DNA of 64,000 nucleotides from Herbaspirillum rhizosphaerae_A (GTDB lineage Bacteria > Pseudomonadota > Gammaproteobacteria > Burkholderiales > Burkholderiaceae_D). The notes under the pieces were generated by a model. It was given only the letters and a program-made list of their open reading frames with translations. It ran no database searches and was not told the origin of the DNA. Where the stretch lies: NCBI RefSeq assembly GCF_046025915.1, contig NZ_JAQQFR010000001.1, positions 434,001 to 498,000 of the forward strand, read 5' to 3'. Below, one piece after another: positions 1 through 8,614 of the stretch. The position numbers and the translations under genes were made by a program. Positions within the stretch are counted from its first letter, which is position 1. Every line of letters starts with the position of its first letter.

Positions 1-52
1 GGTTAAAGATGGAATTCAAGGTGCAGTGCAGATGGTGAATTTCAGATCGCGA

Positions 53-604
53 CTACAAATTGAACTCGTCATATAGGGTTTGCAGGCGTGACCGCAGATG
101 CAGTACCGCATAGCGTTTGCGCCCCAGCAGCGTGTTGATGCTCACGCCGCTTTCAGCGGCCAGTTCTTTAAAGCTGCGCCGCTCCAGTTCATGCGCGATA
201 AAGACTTCGCGTTGTTCCGGAGGCAGTTCTTCCAGCGCGTCCTGCAACTCGGCCAGCAGCATGGAGCGCGCATAAGCGGCTTCCGGGCCGGCGTCGGTAT
301 CAGGCAGCATCTGCTCGAGCCAGCCGTCGTCGTCGTCTTCCGCATCGGCGGAAGCATCCGGCAGGGCTTGCTCTTTCTTCTTGCGAAACCGATCAATGAT
401 GCGGTTGCGCGCCACACGAAACAGCCACGCGCCGACCTGTTCGATCGGTTCGGGCAGACGGCAGGCTTCCACCAATTCGAAAAACACATCCTGCAAAATG
501 TCTTCCGCCTCGCTCGGATCGGGTACCCGCGTGCGAATGAAGTTGCGCAGCCGTACGCGCTCGCGCAGGACGGTGTCGGTGATGTGTTTATCGTTTTGAG
601 CCAT
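53..604 (-). CDS. ECF-type RNA polymerase sigma factor
   Basis: A 183-residue alternative sigma factor. The N-terminal half carries a region 2 signature (AEDILQDVFFELVEACR, then WLFRVARNRIIDRFRKKK, the -10 recognition and core-binding part). The C-terminal half carries region 4 (LPPEQREVFIAHEL, then SFKELAAESGVSINTLLGRK, a helix-turn-helix for -35 recognition). An acidic linker (DAEDDDDGW) joins them. Length and layout fit ECF sigma factors, which usually redirect transcription to a stress or envelope regulon. I chose the ATG giving MAQNDKH because a GGAA lies seven bases upstream; upstream in-frame ATGs at 616 and 634 are possible. No anti-sigma gene is visible; the gene downstream lies outside the window. 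Confidence 0.9.
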   Translation of the reverse strand: MAQNDKHITDTVLRERVRLRNFIRTRVPDPSEAEDILQDVFFELVEACRLPEPIEQVGAWLFRVARNRIIDRFRKKKEQALPDASADAEDDDDGWLEQMLPDTDAGPEAAYARSMLLAELQDALEELPPEQREVFIAHELERRSFKELAAESGVSINTLLGRKRYAVLHLRSRLQTLYDEFNL

Positions 605-1070
605 CGTCGGTTCCATGCTGTGAAGACGGATCACAGCGGCGGATATTGTGAGAACGGCAAAATAATCTGAAGGCGGTGTTTTCAGGCCGCAAATGGTGCG
701 TCATTCTAAGGGAGAACATTACCGGTCTACAGCAAAGTCATCGTCGTCTGTTTTGCCGATCATCACGTCGATCACGAGCACTTTTCCGGCCAGGGTCGCA
801 AAGTCTGAAAACCGGCGTGGATGCGGCTTTGCGGCCGGATTGTTGTCGACATGGCCACGAATGTTGTCGATGTTATTACGCTTGAGACGCAATGCGTTGT
901 GTTTTTATTCAGGCTTTCACATAAAAGCTGCCGGAAGCGCGTTTTGGGGATGTACAGTTGCGCCGGATCGTTTTACATTCTCTGATTGAGGGCGATTTTT
1001 CAGGGGTGTATTTCAGAAGCTGTATTTCCAACGCAGGATAAAAGTTAAATAACAACGGGAAAAAGCGACG
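605..1070. other. intergenic gap between sigma factor and diguanylate cyclase genes
   Basis: About 465 bases between divergently transcribed genes. Short open frames here have no recognisable protein and poor start contexts. The last 150 bases before the cyclase gene are AT-richer and probably hold its promoter; a GGGAAAAAG stretch lies about ten bases before the ATG and can serve as ribosome binding site. I see no repeat or RNA gene. Confidence 0.4.
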
Positions 1071-2180
1071 ATGGCAGCTGTGCAGACGGACGTCAGCGAT
1101 AAACATGGTTTCGGCATCGGCCTCAGCGGCGGTGCGGGAGCGACCGTGTCGTTGCGCCTTCCCGGCCATCCCATGAGCGAGCCCGACGAACGTCTGGGCC
1201 GCCTGCTGTGGAACATCACCTCGCTGGCCGGCCTGCTGTGCGACGCACCGATCACCATGATCTCGCAATTGCAGGGCGAATTCGATTGCTCCGAACGCGG
1301 TGCCTTGACGATGACAGCTGCCGTCGCCCTCGACAGCGGTGTCGATCATCGCCGCCAATGGTGGCGTTTTGCAGGACAGTCGAGCGTGGTGTGCAGTATC
1401 GCCGACTTCAGCCTTTGCGAAACCGCCGTCACCACACCCGACCGTATTACCGAAATCGGTGACCTCCGCCTCGATAGCCGTTGCGCCGATCTGGCCATGT
1501 TGAAGACCGTGCCTGAGGCGCGCTTCTATGCAGCGATTCCACTGAGCGATCAACACGGCGAACTCATCGGCACGCTATGCGTACTTGACCGCGTGCCGCG
1601 CCGTCTGACACCGCATCAGCGCGACGGCCTGCGTCTGTTGGCGCAGCAGTTCATGGAACAGTTGGAAATGCATCGCGACATGCAGCAGTTGCAGCGCCAG
1701 ACGCTGACCGATGCATTGACCGGCGTCGGCAATCGCCGCGGGTTTGACCGTCGCCTGCACGAAGAATGGTCGCGCCATATTCGCAGCGGTGCCGCCTTGT
1801 CGCTGCTGATGATCGATGTCGACAAGTTCAAGCAATACAACGACGTCTATGGCCATCCGGCCGGCGACGTCATCCTCAATCTGCTGTGCGAGTTGCTGCG
1901 CATGCCGCTACGCGCCAGCGACTTCGTGGCGCGCTACGGCGGCGACGAGTTTTCCATCATCCTGCCCAATACGCCGCAGGCGGGCGCGCAACTGGTGGTG
2001 GATCGGATTCAGACCATGCTGACGACGGCGCAGTGGCCGAACTGCATGGTGACCGTCAGCGTCGGCATCGCCACGCTGGAGCCGGAAGAAACCTGCGACT
2101 TCGCCACGCTGCTGGCACGTGCTGATCAAGCCATGTATCTGTGCAAGCGCAGCCGCCGCGAAGCGGACAAGCGCGACTGA
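1071..2180 (+). CDS. GAF-GGDEF diguanylate cyclase
   Basis: A 369-residue soluble protein predicted to make cyclic di-GMP from two GTP. Residues about 35-195 look like a GAF sensor domain (RFYAAIPLSDQHGELIGTLC is typical of its core strand). Residues about 205-365 are a GGDEF domain beginning with the usual DALTGVGNRRGF. The active-site motif is an intact GGDEF at about residues 290-294, and an RxxD product-inhibition site (RASD) lies five residues before it, so the enzyme should be active and feedback-controlled. No membrane segment or EAL domain is present. The gene stands alone. An alternative start at MSEPDERLG would remove the first 34 residues, which look poorly conserved. Confidence 0.93.
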   Translation: MAAVQTDVSDKHGFGIGLSGGAGATVSLRLPGHPMSEPDERLGRLLWNITSLAGLLCDAPITMISQLQGEFDCSERGALTMTAAVALDSGVDHRRQWWRFAGQSSVVCSIADFSLCETAVTTPDRITEIGDLRLDSRCADLAMLKTVPEARFYAAIPLSDQHGELIGTLCVLDRVPRRLTPHQRDGLRLLAQQFMEQLEMHRDMQQLQRQTLTDALTGVGNRRGFDRRLHEEWSRHIRSGAALSLLMIDVDKFKQYNDVYGHPAGDVILNLLCELLRMPLRASDFVARYGGDEFSIILPNTPQAGAQLVVDRIQTMLTTAQWPNCMVTVSVGIATLEPEETCDFATLLARADQAMYLCKRSRREADKRD

Positions 2181-2204
2181 CTTGCAAGCTCAAACGCCCC
2201 GGTT

Positions 2205-4055
2205 TCAGGGCGCCTTCGACGTCGACTTCGACTTCAACGCCTTCAGCAACATCTGCCCCATGATCTCCGGCCGTCCCTGGAAGATGGTCTGTACTGTATC
2301 GACGCCGGTCAACTCACGCCGCAACTGATTGCGCAGTGCGTGATCGTCGGCCAGCCGGATGGTCGCCTGTACATAGTCCTCCACCGTCGGCGTCACCAGC
2401 CACTGTGGAAATTTCAATCGTCCGAACAAGCCTTCATCGATGTGCTCGTGCACTTCGCGCCCGGTCTTGCACACGCCAACCAGGCCTGCGCTGACGGTGT
2501 CGATGATGCCATTGGTATTGCCGAAGGGGAAAGGGTTGATGAACATGTCGCAACCCGCAATCACCTGCATGTAGGCGCTGTAATGCTGATGCGGATACAC
2601 CGTCGCAGCGTCGCCGAGAAACTGGCCGATCACGCGCTTGACCTGCGGATAAATCAGCATGCCCTGCGCCTGCCCGATCAGGAAGTGGAAATGCACCTTG
2701 CTCTTCGCTTCGCGCAGGATGCGCTGGCACGCCAGCAGAAAATCCGGATTGAGTTTCATCGTCGTTGACGCCACGACGATCTGCACCACTTCCGGTGCGT
2801 CGCGAATAGTATTCGGCAGATTGAGTTCGTTCGCCAGTGCCGAGGCGCGGTAAGGCATGCCGTCGCTGGGCAGGCGCAACAGCTGTTCGCTGAAGCAGGT
2901 CGGGTCGCCGACGTAGTCGTCTTCCACCACGACGTAATCCATCTCCGGCGAGTGCGACGTCGCCGGGTGACCCAGCGCCATCGCCTGTACCGGCGCAATG
3001 CGCAGAGTGCTGAGGAACATGGTCAGCGCAAACATGCCCACGCTTGGCATGTACAAGATCTGCACCGCTTTTTGCTCGGCCACGCTACGGATCTGCGCGA
3101 GCTGCTGCTGGATCTCGCCGGCGTGGATCTCGATGAACTCGTCAAACACCGCGCGGCCGGCCTCGTCCACGGTCTTGCCGTAGCCCATGCCGACGACGTG
3201 GAACAATTCACGCGCTGCTTCCAGCGTGCGCGAGTGAGTGCGATAGATGGAATGCGCCGCGCTGAACCATTCAACCACCACCAGCAGCACCGGTTTGTCC
3301 TTGCCGTTGAGTTGAACCGACGTATTGAGCGGCGTCAGTCCTGCGGCGGCGATGCTGCGTTTTAGCAGCGCGTTGATCGGCTTCTTGATGTCGTGCTTGT
3401 CGGCGCGACGCGCGTAGCTGCAGTGCATGTAGACGTCATGCAGGATGCCGGCAGGCAGTTGTCCCAGATCTTCAATCTGTTCCAGCCGCTTCGATAGCCA
3501 TGGCAGGATCAGTTCGCGCTTCTCATACGCCACCGGCGTGGCCAGCAGGCGCGGCGACAACAGCGCCAGACACAGATTGGCGACCAGCACCTTGTCGTGC
3601 GCCCAGAAGGCGTCCAGATCCATCGGGATCTCGGACTCGGGTGAATACAGCAGGCAGAATTTGATCAGGTCGCGGTTGCCGATTTCGACCTCGCGCAGGT
3701 TGCCTTTGCCGCGAATGTTCCAGGCGCGCACCACATGATCGGCATTGCGGAAAGGACTGGCCGCGAACAGTCCCGACAGCCAGCGATGCATCAGTATCAT
3801 CTGGCCGAAACCGATCTGAGAAAACTGGAATTCGCTATCCGCAAACAAACAGGAAATCGCCGCCGCAATGCGCGTGACGACGTGGTCGTTCAACTCGTTG
3901 GGCAAGACGCTGCTGAGCGGTTTGGCGCTGAAGTTTTCACCCGGCAGGCCGTAGTTGCTGTCCAGTCCTGACAGCAAATCCATCAGCTCGCGCGCAGCGG
4001 CTTCATGCTGGCGCGAATAGGCCAGGTATTCAAAATTCTCCAGCGAAAAACCCAT
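2205..4055 (-). CDS. HMW1C-type cytoplasmic protein N-glycosyltransferase (GT41 family)
   Basis: A 616-residue protein with no signal peptide. The C-terminal third carries the hallmark HMW1C/NGT stretch NPFPFGNTNGIID followed by GVCKTGREVHEHIDEGLFGRL, plus a TTMKLNP segment that in the family includes the catalytic lysine. The N-terminal half (FRNADHVVRAWN) fits the all-alpha domain of that family. Known members transfer a hexose from a UDP- or GDP-sugar to asparagine in Asn-x-Ser/Thr sequons of adhesins in the cytoplasm, before secretion. Usually the target adhesin and its two-partner transporter are next door; here the neighbours are threonine ammonia-lyase and a cyclase, so the substrate is unknown. 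Family assignment is strong; substrate is not inferable. Confidence 0.88.
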   Translation of the reverse strand: MGFSLENFEYLAYSRQHEAAARELMDLLSGLDSNYGLPGENFSAKPLSSVLPNELNDHVVTRIAAAISCLFADSEFQFSQIGFGQMILMHRWLSGLFAASPFRNADHVVRAWNIRGKGNLREVEIGNRDLIKFCLLYSPESEIPMDLDAFWAHDKVLVANLCLALLSPRLLATPVAYEKRELILPWLSKRLEQIEDLGQLPAGILHDVYMHCSYARRADKHDIKKPINALLKRSIAAAGLTPLNTSVQLNGKDKPVLLVVVEWFSAAHSIYRTHSRTLEAARELFHVVGMGYGKTVDEAGRAVFDEFIEIHAGEIQQQLAQIRSVAEQKAVQILYMPSVGMFALTMFLSTLRIAPVQAMALGHPATSHSPEMDYVVVEDDYVGDPTCFSEQLLRLPSDGMPYRASALANELNLPNTIRDAPEVVQIVVASTTMKLNPDFLLACQRILREAKSKVHFHFLIGQAQGMLIYPQVKRVIGQFLGDAATVYPHQHYSAYMQVIAGCDMFINPFPFGNTNGIIDTVSAGLVGVCKTGREVHEHIDEGLFGRLKFPQWLVTPTVEDYVQATIRLADDHALRNQLRRELTGVDTVQTIFQGRPEIMGQMLLKALKSKSTSKAP

Positions 4056-4131
4056 GTCTCTTCCCTCAATGCCGGTCAGTTAATTCAGTGACGCGTGACG
4101 CTCTGCGGCTTCATTGCGAATCTTGAGTTAC

Positions 4132-4171
4132 CGTCGTCCTGACGAAAGTCAGGATCCAGTGTCGTGACGAC
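4132..4171. repeat. partial copy of dispersed palindromic repeat (copy 1)
   Basis: GTCGTCCTGACGAAAGTCAGGATCC forms a hairpin (CCTGAC, loop GAAA, GTCAGG) and continues as CAGTGTCGTGACGA. The same text recurs at 5561, 20488, 33237, 35928 and 53462. This copy is the shortest and sits between two minus-strand genes. Confidence 0.8.
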
Positions 4172-4197
4172 AGTCAACATCGTTCCCTGCTTTATTC

Positions 4198-5397
4198 TTA
4201 GTGCTGTTCTTCTGCCTCGAATCCCGCTTCCCGCAAGGCGTTGAGCACCTGCGCCAGATGATCGCGGCCACGCGTCTGCAACACCAGTTCGATATCGACG
4301 TTCTGCGCAGCAAGCAAGGTAAAGGCGCGCTGGTGATGCACTTCGTCGACGTTGGCGCCGGCTTCGGCGACGGTGGCGGTGATGCGTGCCAGCACGCCCG
4401 GCACGTCGCGCGCGGACACGCGTACGCGCGCCAGACGTCCTGCACGCACCATGCCGCGTTCGATGATGGCGGCCAGCAGCAACGGATCGATATTACCGCC
4501 CGACAGCACCATGCCCACGCGTTTGCCGCGGAAGCGTTCCGGATGACGGATCATCGCCGCCAGACCGGCAGCGCCTGCGCCTTCGACCAGAGTCTTTTCA
4601 ATTTCCAGCAGCATCAAGACGGCTTGCTCGATGTCGCCTTCGTCAACCAGCAGCAAGTCGTTGACTTCGCGCGCGATGATTTCACGGGTCAGTACGCCTG
4701 GCGTGCCGACGGCGATACCTTCGGCGATGGTGCTGGTGCCAAGTGCATGCGTGGTGCCCTGGATCGCGTTGACCATAGAGGGGAAGCGCTTGGCCTGCAC
4801 ACCGACGATGTCGATATCGGGTTTGCGCGCGCGTGCGGCAACCGCCATGCCGGCCAGCAGACCGCCGCCGCCGATGGCGACCACCAGCATGTCGAGGTCG
4901 GGTACGGCGTCGAGCATTTCCAGCGCGACCGTGCCCTGCCCGGCGATGATGGCTTCGTCGTCGTAAGGGTGAACAAAGGTCAGGCCGCGTTCTTGCGCCA
5001 GTGCGAAGGCGTGCGCGCGGGCTTCTTCCAAGGTATCGCCGTGCAGCACCACTTCAGCGCCGAAGCCGCGTGTACGTTCGATCTTGACGCCCGGCGTGAA
5101 GCGCGGCATCACGATCAGCGCGTGCAGGCCGAGACGCTGCGCATGATAGGCGACGCCTTGCGCATGGTTGCCCGCCGACATCGCGATGACGCCACGCGTA
5201 CCGCCGGCGGCGAGGTCGGTCATCTTGTTACAAGCGCCGCGCTCCTTGAAGGATGATGTGAATTGCAGGTTCTCGAACTTGAGGAAAACTTGCGCGCCGA
5301 CGATGTCGGACAGCGTGCGCGATTCCACGCACGGCGTATTGAGGATCTGGCCTTGCAGCCGCGCTGCTGCGCGCTGGATATCTTCGATGGTGGTCAT
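4198..5397 (-). CDS. ilvA: threonine ammonia-lyase (PLP-dependent, with C-terminal ACT domain)
   Basis: A 399-residue enzyme that deaminates L-threonine to 2-oxobutanoate and ammonia, the first step towards isoleucine, or a catabolic threonine dehydratase. The PLP-binding lysine is K51 in SSFKERGA, and the glycine-rich phosphate loop AIGGGGLLAG lies near residue 175. The last 80 residues (ARVRVSARDVPGVLARITATVAE) form a single ACT regulatory domain. This is the shorter one-ACT form; classic IlvA of enterics is about 515 residues with two ACT-like regions. It sits alone between two repeat elements, so it is probably transcribed on its own. Confidence 0.93.
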   Translation of the reverse strand: MTTIEDIQRAAARLQGQILNTPCVESRTLSDIVGAQVFLKFENLQFTSSFKERGACNKMTDLAAGGTRGVIAMSAGNHAQGVAYHAQRLGLHALIVMPRFTPGVKIERTRGFGAEVVLHGDTLEEARAHAFALAQERGLTFVHPYDDEAIIAGQGTVALEMLDAVPDLDMLVVAIGGGGLLAGMAVAARARKPDIDIVGVQAKRFPSMVNAIQGTTHALGTSTIAEGIAVGTPGVLTREIIAREVNDLLLVDEGDIEQAVLMLLEIEKTLVEGAGAAGLAAMIRHPERFRGKRVGMVLSGGNIDPLLLAAIIERGMVRAGRLARVRVSARDVPGVLARITATVAEAGANVDEVHHQRAFTLLAAQNVDIELVLQTRGRDHLAQVLNALREAGFEAEEQH

Positions 5398-5560
5398 ACG
5401 GTCCGCTCAAAGTCTGCACAAAAACAGGGAGCAGACATTGTAGCGAGAGAGACGGCGGCTGCGGAAATGTATTTGCGCAAGTTGCGCTACGCATTTTCCG
5501 CAGCCGGCCAGAGAGGATGGCAGGTTAGCGCCGCTTGATTTACCGCAACTCCGCATCACT

Positions 5561-5641
5561 GTCGTCCTGACAAAAGTCAGGACCCAGCGTCGTATCAGCG
5601 TTCTTCCCGACACTGGGTCCCAGCGTTCGCTGGGACGACAG
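5561..5641. repeat. dispersed palindromic repeat (copy 2)
   Basis: An approximately 80-base element with a left hairpin (GTCCTGACAAAAGTCAGGAC) and a right hairpin (GTCCCAGCGTTCGCTGGGAC), separated by CCAGCGTCGTATCAGCG-like text. It lies between the threonine ammonia-lyase promoter region and the end of the chemoreceptor gene. The two-hairpin form is shared with copies at 20488, 33237, 35928 and 53462. Confidence 0.85.
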
Positions 5642-5660
5642 CAAAAAGAGAGAAGCAGGC

Positions 5661-7199
5661 TTAGCGCAGTTTGAAGATGCCGACGATCTGCGCCAGGTTG
5701 GCGGCCTGATCCTGCATGGCGCGCGCGGCGGCGGCGGCTTCTTCGACCAGCGCGGCGTTCTGCTGGGTGCTTTCGTCCATCAGTACGATGGCGCGGTTGA
5801 CCTCTTCGATGCCGGTGCTTTGCTCGGTGCTGGCAGCGCTGATTTCAGCCACGATGTCGGTCACGCGCTTGACGCTGGCGACCACTTCGCCCATGGTCGC
5901 ACCGGCGTTTTCGACCAGCTTGCTGCCGCTGTCGACCTTCTGCACCGAGTCGGTAATCAGCTCCTTGATTTCCTTGGCGGCCGATGCCGAGCGTTGCGCC
6001 AGACTGCGCACTTCCGAGGCGACCACCGCAAAGCCGCGACCTTGTTCACCCGCACGGGCGGCTTCCACCGCTGCATTCAGCGCGAGGATGTTGGTCTGGA
6101 AGGCGATGCCGTCAATCACGCTGATGATGTCGACGATCTTCTTGGACGAGTCGTTGATCGAGCCCATGGTGTCGATCACCTGGCCGACTACGCTGCCGCC
6201 CTGGATCGCGACTTCGGAGGCGGACGCCGCCAACTGGTTGGCTTGGCGCGCGTTTTCGGCATTCTGCTTGACGGTGGAAGTCAGCTGCTCCATGGCGGCA
6301 GCGGTTTCTTCCAGCGAACCGGCCTGCTGCTCGGTGCGGGAGGACAGGTCGAGGTTGCCGTTGGCGATTTCGGCCGAAGCGGTGGCGATGGTGTCGGTAC
6401 CGGTACGCACCTGACCGACGATATTGACCAGATTGTCGTTCATGTCCTTGAGCGCGGCCATCAGCTGTCCGGTTTCATCGCGCGATTCCACCCGGATCTG
6501 TGTACCGAGGTCGCCCTGTGCCACGCGGCTTGCGACATCCACCGCCTTGACCAGAGGCCGGGTGATCGAGCGCGTGATGAAAATCGCCAGTGCAATGCCG
6601 CCGATCAGCGCGATGAGGCCGAGGGTGATCATCAGCGTGCGCGCAGTGCGGAACACGCCGTCAACCTGCGCCGTCAGCTGGGTGATGGCGTCGCTCTGGC
6701 GAGCCGACAGCTTTTCAATCGCGGCCAGGTAGCGCTGGCTGTCCGGCAGCAGTTTTTCTTCAACGATCTTGCGGGCGCCGTCTTCGTTGCCGGCGTCTTT
6801 TTCCTTGAAGACAGCGGTGTTGTCGGCGATCACGATCTTGCGATTTTCATTGATGTCGTTGAGGAGCGCCTTGCCTTCAGGATCCTGGATCTGCTCTTCC
6901 ATCTGCTTCACGTAGCCATTGTTTTTGGCGATAGTGGCGACGATCTGATCCTTATAGAACTTCTGCTGTACCGGATCGGCATTCTTGGCGGCGGCAACGA
7001 TGCGGCCGACGTTGAGTTCGATGGATTTGTAGAATGCGTTCACCAGGCGTTCCTTCGCCAAGGCATTGTTGACCATGTAATCGGTCAGACTGCCGACCGA
7101 CTGCAGGCGCCAGACGCCGATGCCGGTGATGACGCTCATCAATATGAGCAATGCTGCAAATGCGATGCCTAGCCGCGTACCAATCTTTAGATTTTTCAT
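5661..7199 (-). CDS. methyl-accepting chemotaxis protein
   Basis: A 512-residue transmembrane chemoreceptor. A first membrane segment lies at about residues 10-30 (LGIAFAALLILMSVITGIGVW region), followed by a periplasmic four-helix-bundle ligand domain, a second segment at about 190-212 and a HAMP domain. The cytoplasmic part has a methylation-helix start (GSLEETAAAMEQLTSTVKQN) and the invariant hairpin tip (DGIAFQTNILALNAAVEAAR). It should signal through CheW/CheA to the flagellar motor. The start was set at MKNLKIG because AGGGATAGGA precedes it; an upstream ATG at 7214 overlaps that ribosome site. No C-terminal CheR-binding pentapeptide is seen (ends GIFKLR). No other che gene is near. Confidence 0.95.
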   Translation of the reverse strand: MKNLKIGTRLGIAFAALLILMSVITGIGVWRLQSVGSLTDYMVNNALAKERLVNAFYKSIELNVGRIVAAAKNADPVQQKFYKDQIVATIAKNNGYVKQMEEQIQDPEGKALLNDINENRKIVIADNTAVFKEKDAGNEDGARKIVEEKLLPDSQRYLAAIEKLSARQSDAITQLTAQVDGVFRTARTLMITLGLIALIGGIALAIFITRSITRPLVKAVDVASRVAQGDLGTQIRVESRDETGQLMAALKDMNDNLVNIVGQVRTGTDTIATASAEIANGNLDLSSRTEQQAGSLEETAAAMEQLTSTVKQNAENARQANQLAASASEVAIQGGSVVGQVIDTMGSINDSSKKIVDIISVIDGIAFQTNILALNAAVEAARAGEQGRGFAVVASEVRSLAQRSASAAKEIKELITDSVQKVDSGSKLVENAGATMGEVVASVKRVTDIVAEISAASTEQSTGIEEVNRAIVLMDESTQQNAALVEEAAAAARAMQDQAANLAQIVGIFKLR

Positions 7200-7441
7200 T
7201 GTCCTATCCCTCATGTTGGGCGCAGTTCGCCGCTTTGCCTGCCACTGGCTGTGATGCTAATTTGATGCTTTTTGGATACTTATGGCGTACGGCTTGTGGC
7301 CGGGCGCGGACAGTGGCGGGCAGATCAGAGCGAACCGATGCGCATCCCTGTATTAACGGATGAGTTAGCGCCGGACTTGAGGAAAAAGCACGTTCTGTTT
7401 GAACGGTCAGCGTGGCGTCAGCAGAGGGGGCGCGCCGATGT

Positions 7442-8383
7442 TTACGCGGGCTTCGATGTTGATGCCGACAACGCAAGCAATGTCTCCCACAATCGGGTCA
7501 ACGCCGGACGTTTGTTTTGCAGGGAACGGAACACGCGAATCTCCAGCTCCAGCGACCAGGCATCGCCGCCGGCGGCCACCAGTTTGCCTTCGTCCAGCTC
7601 GTCCTCCACCGAGCGCTGCGGTAGCCAGGCCAGGCCGTGACCGTTGAGCGCCATGCGTTTGAGCAACTCGGCCATGTCCGACTCATAGCTGGTCAGCAGA
7701 CCGGGTGCCTGCGGCGCATTGGCCAGGATCAGCTCCATCACGCGGCCGAGGAAGGATGTCGCCGGATAAGCCAGCAGCCGGGTCGGCTTGGTCTTGCTGC
7801 CGGGCAAGCGAAACAGCGGCGCGCCGCTCTTGTCGGGCGCCGATACCGGGATCACGCGCTCGCTGCCCACGGTCACGTATTCGTACTGGTCCGGGTTGAG
7901 CAAGATGGGCAGTTGAGGATGATAAAAACATAACAGCAAATCGCATTCGCCCTCGGTCAGCGCCAGCACCGAGTCATGGATCGTCGTGGCGGTGATGCGG
8001 GCACTGAAACTGGAATGGGTGCCGGGTTTTTCGTTGGAGGCGTCGTTGAGCTTGTCCAGCCATTCCGGAAAGAAACTCAGCGCCAGCGAATGCCCGGCGG
8101 TCACGCGCAGCATATTGTGTGCTGTGTGTTCGCTGCGCAACTGGTTGCGTGCATCGGTGAGCAGCTTGATGGCTTCCGAGGCGGCGTCGTTGAACAGCTT
8201 GCCGGCCACCGTCAGTGTCAGCGGATAGGTGCTGCGATCCACCAGCTCGGCGCCGATCCAAGCTTCCAGTGCGCGGATGCGGCGGCTGAAGGCGGGCTGG
8301 GTGACGTTGCGGTGATCCGCAGAGCGCGAGAAGTTGCGCGTCGCCGCCAGGCTGAGGAAGTCCTCGATCCACTTGATGTCCAT
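7442..8383 (-). CDS. LysR-family transcriptional regulator (HypT/YjiE-like)
   Basis: A 313-residue DNA-binding regulator. The N-terminal winged helix-turn-helix reads NFSRSADHRNVTQPAFSRRI; the WIEDFLSLAATRNFS opening resembles the HypT/YjiE branch of LysR proteins, which respond to hypochlorite in E. coli. The rest is the effector-binding fold. The start MDIKWIEDF has AAGGAAAG upstream; the longer frame to 8452 adds a non-conserved extension. It is divergent from the racemase-like gene at 8615, with a 231-base shared promoter region, and LysR proteins commonly control such a divergent neighbour. The ligand is unknown. Confidence 0.9.
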   Translation of the reverse strand: MDIKWIEDFLSLAATRNFSRSADHRNVTQPAFSRRIRALEAWIGAELVDRSTYPLTLTVAGKLFNDAASEAIKLLTDARNQLRSEHTAHNMLRVTAGHSLALSFFPEWLDKLNDASNEKPGTHSSFSARITATTIHDSVLALTEGECDLLLCFYHPQLPILLNPDQYEYVTVGSERVIPVSAPDKSGAPLFRLPGSKTKPTRLLAYPATSFLGRVMELILANAPQAPGLLTSYESDMAELLKRMALNGHGLAWLPQRSVEDELDEGKLVAAGGDAWSLELEIRVFRSLQNKRPALTRLWETLLALSASTSKPA

Positions 8384-8614
8384 CTGCTTTCCTTTGCTGC
8401 AAGTCTGAGGTGTGCGGTGTGAGGCGCGCCAGCATGTGACGCAATAACGCATCTATAACAGCAAGCGCTGGGCGTGAAAAGTCCCGCCCGGCAGTCTTTT
8501 CCACAAACTATGCAGCAGCGACATAACCACCGTACTACTTTGCATAGCGCAGCCTTCTGTAACGATTATCCTCGGTACATAGAACAACATCTCAGGATCT
8601 GCGGAAGAGCCATC
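8384..8614. promoter_or_regulatory. divergent promoter region of LysR gene and racemase-like gene
   Basis: A 231-base gap between two diverging genes, where LysR regulators normally bind T-N11-A boxes. The part nearest the racemase gene is AT-rich (TGTAACGATTATCC near 8560). I cannot single out one operator with confidence. The racemase gene has GGAAGAG as ribosome site just before its ATG. Confidence 0.35.

Noticed and set aside
5407..5613. Short frames reading RRWVLTFVRTT or PDESQDP..RHWVPAFAG near 5.5, 20.5, 36.0 and 53.5 kb
   Set aside because: These are translations of the palindromic repeat in different frames, not genes; they also falsely extend the permease at 20720.
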